Positions 48,701 to 57,700 of a stretch of 64,000 nucleotides of DNA are shown in pieces. The notes under the pieces are model-generated. The model ran no database searches. It had not been told where the DNA came from and was given only the letters and a program-made list of their open reading frames with translations. Source of the DNA: Pocillopora verrucosa (lineage: Eukaryota; Cnidaria; Anthozoa; Scleractinia; Pocilloporidae); the NCBI RefSeq assembly GCF_036669915.1, contig NC_089315.1, positions 18,892,510 to 18,956,509 of the forward strand. The letters run 5' to 3'. Numbering within the stretch: position 1 is the first letter of the stretch; every line of letters starts with the position of its first letter. A program made the translations under genes and the position numbers.

Positions 48701-51700
48701 AAATGTCGTTCAGTGAACCTTATCATTAACCAGAACACTTGGTGAATACCAACTTACTTTAAAGGGTTTATGCTGCTAAAGAAAGGGTTAATTCCAGAGG
48801 GAGAAAACGCTTCCTGAAATAGCACAACTGGTTTAATTATTCTTAATTACTTTAGCAGATAATTTAAAAGACGAAACCCATTGAGCTTTGCCAAGAGTTT
48901 ATATTCTCTTGGCTTTGCATACCAACATTATTTTTACCTTTATTATAAATACTATTTTCATCATCATCATCATCATTATTATTAATAGTATAAGAGTTAT
49001 TATGATTACTATCACAATCAATATCAGTGTCACTATCATTGTATTGCCTTAAGCTTGCAGACAAACTCTAGCAAAAAGCTTCGGATTTATTGTATCACCG
49101 CTATATCCCGGATATTACCCAAACAACGTGACATGCAGTTGGCACGTGACCACTGAGGAGAATCGCACCATACGTCTCCATTTTCAGTCATTCGCGATTG
49201 AGCCTCACCCCACGTGTGCTAATGACTACGTAGAAGTTCGAGACGGTGGAAATGACTGGTCACGAACTATAGGGAAATACTGTGGCCATACATACCCACA
49301 AGTGATAGAATCATCTTCGAACACTTTAACAATAATATTCAGGGCAAATGAAGCCGGCATAAATACAGGATTCAAAGCGAACTATACTACTAAACCAGGT
49401 AAGACTTGCAGTGTAGTTCTCAGCATACTTTTAGTTTTATCTCTTTCAGCCACAAGGTATTTTCTCAGCTTATTCCATCATTGAAAAATACACGCTCAAG
49501 TTTATTGAAACCTCCTTTCATTAGATTTTAAAGTGTAACTTTATCTTTTGGAAATTGTCCGAAAATATTCTTAAAACTTGACTCTGAATGTAGCCATTTG
49601 AAATTAAACAATTCACTTGGCAGTGCAAGCTCAAAGTTTACAAATACTTGCTGCTCTGGTTGTAGCAAAAAATCCTTTGTTGATTCAAGCTACCTTTTCA
49701 TTTAGTTTTCAATTGTAAAAATAAGATAATTTGGTTTTATAATATGAGTTGATAATGTAAATTGACCACCGTAAAGGGTTTCAAATCTAACATTTCGAAC
49801 GTCAGCCCTTCGCTCTTGTGTACAGGCTAGGTTACTCTATGGAATTTTAACCCTTCTACTCTTAAGATCTTTTTAGTAATTATTCTTACTGTCTGCTATA
49901 CAGTTCTCATGATGTAGCTTTGGAGAATTTGGTATTTGATCAACTGAAAATCCCCTTATTTAAAGGGTTATGCTGCTAAAGAAAGGGTTACTTCCAGAGG
50001 GAAAAAAATGCTTCCTGAAATAGCACAACTGGTTTAATTATTCTTAATTACTTTAGCAGATAGTTTAAAAGACGTAACCCATTGAGCTTTGCCAAGAGTT
50101 TATATTCTCTTGGCTTTGCTACAATTTGTAGGATTTTCTACATTCTCGTCACTTGTATGATTGGTATTGTAATGATGTTGTAAAGAGGAATTTTTGGGGC
50201 GGTTACTCATGCGAGTTAAAGGACCAATATCATAAATTCGTCTTCACTCTCTTATGTCTGAGATAAAGGATACAGTCGAACTTATATCAAGCGGCACCAT
50301 ATTAAGTGGTCACCCTTTATGAAGCAGTCGGTTTTCAAGGTCACAAATCTGTTTCCCCTAAATCACCGTAATTTTCATCTCTATTTAGCGGTCGCCACGT
50401 GCACTATAAAACGGTCGTGGTTAGCTTTGAGAGTCTCAACGGCCTGTTCAAGGTTGGATTGTCTTCCGCCTGTAATAAACGATCACTTAATGCGGAACTT
50501 CTCAACTGAAACTAAGAATAATCTTTTAAGCAAACTTTTATCCATATTTTTCTTCCGAAATCAATGTAAGAAGTGTTTTTGAAAATTAAGTGGTCAACTA
50601 TGGCATAAAGTTAGAACCGTTTTTTATATTACTTCTATTCTGTGGAACCTTTATTAAGCGTTCGAAAAATATTATTTGTTCACATCGCCATTCCCCGTGG
50701 GTGACCGATTAATACAGGTTTGGCTGTTTCTGGTTTCTGGAGCTTATCTTTCCTTTAGAGATTCTTATAAATACGCTTTTAGGAGAAGATTTAATTGGCA
50801 CATGAGAGGAGATACGCAACGTCCAGCGTTTAAGTAGCCCCTTTATTCGAAAAAGTGACTTTAATTGATTTGAGAGAGTTTGCCAAGATGTAGAAGGCTA
50901 CTCTAACTCGAATAGTGATCCTTGATTTATAATTGCTGATTATTTGCTTAAACCTGTCAAAACCGATTCTCCAGGTTATAGTTATGCAAGGTATTTCTCT
51001 GAATGACAAGTTAATTAGATACAATCCTAAAACAGCAGTTCTTCTTACTCATTTTTCAGGAAAAAGAACCTTTTGCATCGAAGGTGAGGACAAATATCTA
51101 TGAAAACTTTTATCTCCTTATCACATTCACTAAATAACGTGGCTCCTTAACATTCCTATAAGGTTGTCCTCGAGGCTGCACTTGTGCGAGATTACCCGGA
51201 AGTGACGTCAAGGTGCTGGTAAAGAGTGACTCTTTGGTTTCTTTACCAGGTCATTATCCAGAAACCACAGCAGTCGTGTGAGTATTGAACGGAAGAGAGG
51301 ATGATGAAGTTGATCAAGAGCGCGTTTTTGTTTATTAATATTCGTATATGATAATATTCCTTTTTCAGGCTGTTTGGTGAAAACAGAATAAGTCGGGTTA
51401 ATATCAAAGATTTTCCAAGACTCCAGTTCATGGAATACTTGTAAGTTTGATCTTACTGTTGCACTTTATCTTGCTCTAGCATCTCAGGGTACTAACTGCA
51501 AAAATTCTCCACAGAGACCTCAGTAACAATGTTATACTCGACATGGAAAATTCCCCGTTTAAGAAACTCACCGCTTTAAAGACACTGTAAGTTGCATAAC
51601 TTTATTTTTTAAATCGTGTCGAACCGTAATGTACTTAACACGTGCCTCTGGTTTTCGCAACCAGGAGTGCTGTTATTCCCGTGGACGGGATGTCAGTGCC

Positions 51701-54700
51701 AGGACAGGGTTGCTTCCAGCATTTGGTCTGCTTATCAGTTCCTATCGTACAACGCTAAAGAGAGACACATTGAAAGTAAAGTTCTTTACCCAAGAAACAA
51801 CAAATGCCAAGAGCTCGGAACCAAGCTCCAGATTTCAAACTGTTAGCCCTTTTGAATTCTCCCTTTTTGACCTTTTTATGTTATACTTAATGTTTATTTC
51901 TCGACAAAACTAATGATAGGTATCTTTTTATGGAAACGTTTTCGATCAATTATTCTAGTTCTTCATAGTTTCCTGTTGTCATAATGTAAGACAATACGCC
52001 CGAACAAAAATACAAATGATATAATGTCCAACGAACCCCGATATCTTTTAAAAATTTCAGGAGACTGAATGGGAACTTCCTTGAGCAAGTGACAAGAGAG
52101 AATTTCATAGGATTGTCCAAACTTCACACACTGTGAGGACACAGCTGTTAGATATACATTAACCCTCTACACCTTAACGTCAGTGTGCATATTCTCCACA
52201 CTATTCTCTATACGATTCCTAAGGTGCCGACAAGGAGGATTTGTTTAGCAATCAGGAGCTCGAGTTTCTTTAGTTAGTGATCATTTCCGGCTTTATTTGC
52301 TTGACCTGAGGGTGTGACTCGGGGATTCAAAGGGTTAAAGTTGTCTGACAAATTATCTTATGTAAACAAACTATTCGACTGTTTACCAGGTGTTCATTAT
52401 TCACCAAAGTATCTCGTCAGAATTAAACGTGTGGTAATCGTGTATTATATTACTTCTTGTTTCCAGTGATCTTGCATTCAATTTCGTGAATGAAGAGCAT
52501 CTTTGTGGTCGCCACGAATTACTATTTCAGAACTGCTTTAAATTCTGACTTTAAGGAGTTAAAGGTTGGAAAAACCCTTCTTATTTCTTAACACAGGGAT
52601 ATGGGATCAAACCTACTTCGTGAAATTCGCCAAGGAGTATTTCAAGAACTAAAAGAGTTGAAAGTTTTGTAAGCTACACATCTTTAAATGTGTATTTTTG
52701 TTTCATTTCGATTCTGATGTAGTACTCATCAAAACAGTTCTCTTATTTTCTAACTTTGTGTTGTCTTGAGCAGAGGTTTGCGTTCTAATAAGATTCACAA
52801 AATTGAAGCTGATGCATTTCGAGGCCTGAAAAATTTGACCTTTCTGTGAGTATACCAATCTTTTCAATTTGCTACAAATAAAATCTTCTTTCAGATTTCA
52901 GTTTCATAAATGAAAGAAAGAAAGAGGTTGCATGAAAAACGTGATCAGTTTGGAGAACAGGGATAAGCAGTGCAATACCCAAGTGTTGTCGTGAGTCCGG
53001 GTCAGCTCTAAGCAGCTTAAAGTTTAATGTTGTTCTTATGGCCTGACGGGGTCATAGCAGTGAAACTCCTATATATGTAACTTTGCTCCAGTCTTCCTTA
53101 CGGTAAACTGATAAACCGACATTCAACATATATTTTGATCTCTCCCTCAAATTTTAGTTATCTTCACGATAATGAATTAACAAACATTCGGCGAGAAACA
53201 TTCAGAGGACTTCATTCATTACAGACACTGTAAGTAGCGTATTCTTGTCTCAATCGAAATAATAAAATTAAATAAGTTGCTCAGATTCCCACTTACGTGC
53301 AAGGCAAGGCTGGAAAAATACATCTTATTCAATGTTTCCTAATAATTATGTTAGTTGCCTTAGAAAATTTTTTCTTAGCCTCGTGCGAGGAAAAATATTA
53401 TACTCGTTTTATTGAGCCAATAGGGTAAAGTGTCGTTATAGTGGAATGATAGGTCGTGATAATAAATAAAAAGGGAACTTTACATCTCAATAACACTTTT
53501 CATTGGACTTGACCGGACATGACTTTATTGAAAAATTAAAAGAATCCGTTGTTTTCCTTCCTATCTTCAGTTTTCTCAATGGAAACCCACTATCAGAGTC
53601 AGATTTTGATCCTGACACCTTCGACGAGTTGACAAGCCTCAAAACATTGTAAGGTCTTCTGATTGTTGTTTAATTTTTGATAGTTATGACATTTTAGCAG
53701 ATTAGATCTAGTAAGAAAAAAACTAGTGTGGTTTTCTCCATAATATCAACTGTTTAAGTCAATTATACAAACAGAAAACATAGATCATCTTTACGCATTC
53801 AAACTGAAATAATAGGTTAAAGGGGGTAAGTTCCTAAAGAAGCTGTGATGCTGCGTCGGTGGGGGTGTTACAGGGTATTTTAGTTTTATCAGCTAGGTTG
53901 ATAATGTAAATTGGCCACATCGCCATTCGCTCTAACGAATTCGGCTACTGCTCGAAACGTCAGCTTACAAACTCTTTACGATGGTCAATTTACATTATCA
54001 GCCCAATTGATAAAAAAAAATAAACTGGAACAAGCTCAACATAATGTCGCAATCACACTTGAGTAATTTACTTTGACAATTTTTTGATCGTCAAAGTAGT
54101 AAATAAATAAATATTTTCAAGAGCACTCGAAAAAAAAGCTTCTTGAGTGGCGTGTGTTGCACGACATCCATAGAACGGCTGTGAAGGAGGTCACGTGTAC
54201 TTGCAGGGCTAGCATTCGTTTGTACTTGAAAAGCCTTCTTTTACTAGGACTGGTTACCAACTCGTCCATCTTCATTGCCAAGAGAAAACTCGCCGATATA
54301 AGAGCGGCTTAAATCAGTAAGCCATATCAAGAAGCAAGAAAAAAGAGGAGAAGGAGAGAAGCCTACTTGCCCAGACCTTGTTTACTCATTGGTATTCGAT
54401 TGTCTCTCGTACAGAAGTCTGTTTTACGAACTCCTGCCCGTATCATGAACTTCAAGAAAGCTAACTCGACCTATATTCTCATCGAAAGCAACATAACACA
54501 AAAAACGAGATTAGTTTTGTCGATAAGAAAGATGCATTCATAGTGTGGACTACAAGAGACTTTTGCATTCGTCTGCATTTGCATAACTGAACTAACTTTG
54601 ATACAATCGACAGGCTCCTGTGAACGTCCTGACTGTTCCTCTTCATCTTCTCATTTTCTCTCCACAGAACAAAATATGTATTGTTCCAATTGTAAACTTA

Positions 54701-57700
54701 GTTGTTATATCTTGTCGCAATTTGTTGTTTGTTAGTTTTCTTTCTATATCTCACAAGCAAAATTATGTGACATAAAATTTAATCCCAGACCTTTATATAC
54801 AAACTATTATCTTTTGTAGGAAACTCGATCAATTCATCATATGTTGTTACGCAATGAGTACAATTCCAAACCTTAAATGCCAGTCACCTGACAGAGCGTT
54901 CTCGACTTGTGATGATTTAATGAAAAACGACGGACTGCGCATGTGTATTTGGATCCTTGGATTGCTTGCCTTCATCGGCAACTTATTAGTGATCATTTGG
55001 AGGATTCGTGTTCGAGATGACAACAAAGTTCAGTCTTTTGTACTCACTAACTTAGCCTGCGCAGACTTTTTGATGGGTGTATACCTATTAATCATCGCCA
55101 TTAAAGATCTTCAGTGGAAAGGCAAATATTTCAAACATGACGTTGCATGGAGAAAAGGAAACCTCTGCCAATTCGCAGGCTCACTTTCAATGCTTTCAAG
55201 TGAAGTGTCTGTTCTCATGTTATTAACTATAACAATAGACAGGCTTATAAGTGTCGTATTTGCCCTGAGACTGCAGTCCTTATCATTGAAATCAGTGCGT
55301 ATTATTTGTTCTTGTATATGGATAATTGGAATCATTATATCGTTTATCCCCTGGACAGGAATATCCTATTTCCATGACAAATTCCATAGTTTTGGCTTCT
55401 TTGGAAGTTCAGCAGTTTGCCTGCCGCTTCAGTTCTCAGAGGATAAACCTGCAGGATGGGAATATGCTACGGCATTTTTCATCGTTTTGAATTCCGTTGT
55501 GTTATTGTGTATTCTGACTGCTTATGCCTTAATATTCTGGACTGCTTTGACTCTGATTAACTCTTCCTCAGTAAAGCACCTGAAAGCTGAGTCAACCAGA
55601 GCCAGAAGACTTTTCTTCATCGTTTTGACGGACTTTCTCTGCTGGATGCCAGTTATCATTATCGGTATTCTATCCTTAAGTGGAAATTTTCATGATCCGA
55701 AACACGAAGCAAAAGTTTGGATAGCAGTTTTTGTTCTGCCCGTCAACTCTGCCATCAATCCAATCCTATACACCTTCTCCACTCTAGGAGTACGAAAAAA
55801 ATTAAGATCTGCATTCAATAAGAGATTTGGCGGAAAGTTCAGCTGTAAGTAAAGACCACCTTGAGTCTTAACCGAATAACAGTCGTAAGTAGTAGGGAGC
55901 TAGAATTGGTTTCATAATTTCAACCGGATAGAGGTAAATGTTACAGGAGAAGTCCTTAAAGCGTCACTGCAAATTTACAACAAGTGTGGCCTATTCTGTA
56001 CATCGGCTGCTGTGAAGGTCCACTTTACTTTTACCGTATAACGAGGCAATTGGTTATGTTGACATAAATTTCACAAAGGATCACACGAGACAGCAAATTT
56101 CAATTCGCCGTTTTCAAAAATCCTTGATTCACCTGACCCTTAAAAAAAAACCAAGCACACTAATGCGCACTTGTCGACTTGCCAGTAATGGGCAGAGCAC
56201 ATGACAAGCCTTGAAAAATTCCTACAGAACATGTGTCGTTTGTCTCAAGTACAACATTCCTTCGCTTCTCGCTTCTCCAGATTGTAATATCATATATTTA
56301 TAAATCAGTGATATGGCAATGACGGACAATTGAGTTCAGTATCGTTGCAAAAATATGTCAGCTCAATGAATATAAAGAGAATCATATTGACTGATTAAAT
56401 TTTAATATTTCCTGATAGGCGGCAATTGTTACCAAAGAGAGCCCACCGAAAGTTTATCCATGCAGGATACAGTTGTCTCGGAGTATCGCCACATGGAATC
56501 AGTTGAAAGTCCGCGGAGGAAGCTACATATACTAGAGAAAGCTGCAGGATTTTATCAAGATGATGATGTGGTATGTCAATCTTTCTGCTTATGTTTTAGC
56601 TGTTTTAGCTCCTCAATCACTTGAATAACAAGGCCATCTTCATTTCCTTCACTGCGCAAATGCTCCTCAGAAAAAGCATCTACCATAGCAGCATGCAAGA
56701 TTTCCATCTGACAAACATGAATTGGTTGTTTCTTAACCAGAATCTAAAACTTAGCTCAGTGGACCAAAACATTTGCACATGCATCGTACAATGCAGAATT
56801 AAATCCCGTTTGAAGCTCTCAAATTTACCTCCCCTTGGCTATTATGTTATTGTGTTACTGGTTAAGAAACATTTCACAATTACATCTCTTTTTTATAGTT
56901 CTATCTCGTTGCTAAGGAAATGACAAAAGGAAATAATTTCAAGGTGTTGCTGAAATGCTTTAGCTGGAGAAAAAGGAGTACTTTTGAGAACGAACTTGAA
57001 GTGTATAAATGTTTACCTCAAAGCGCGGTCAGAAATGACATTCCTGCTCTTCAGTGGTACTCGGAAGGTAAAAAGTATAGTTACGTAGTTATATAGCTAT
57101 GTAGAGGAAAAGGTGGCCAAAATAGAGATAATTACATGGGGAATTTTGAAATGTTTCTTTTATGTAACTAGCAGCAGAGAAATTGAATGTAACAAGTGTA
57201 TCTGGTCACCAACTCAAAAGTAGAAGGAAAACCTGTCACCTTTCCCAAACACAACACAACAGTTTGTTTTCCATTTAAAACAGTTCTTATTCTCTATCTA
57301 TTTTTAACGACTTTAAGTGTGCAAAGAGCAAAATCAATTCAATCTTATTCTCCAGAATTGCAGTGCATGATTTCTTTCCTCTTCAGCAAACGCTTTGGAA
57401 ATATCTTGTGCGAATGAAGATGTTCCGCGACCCAATGAGAATATGAGGTATGAATGAGATGAGTGTGCCTGAGAATAAATTTGGTTCCACAAAAATTGAG
57501 CTTTTTCATACTTATCCGAAATTCACAGTCTCAGCATCTTTTTCAACATTCAAAAATGTCCAACAGAGAATATGAATTTATGATAATGATAACAATTCCC
57601 GAAATGATAAGGATGACGTTATGATCTAGGTATTAATAACGACAGTCCTGGTTACAATTAATAAAAAGTGTACAGGTGCTGATCCGGTAGATGATGGTCA

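Noticed and set aside
51616-51913. Overlapping plus-strand frames in the LRR region, considered as a further LRR
   Set aside because: No LxxLxLxxN pattern and no 72-nt phase 2 exon could be defined.
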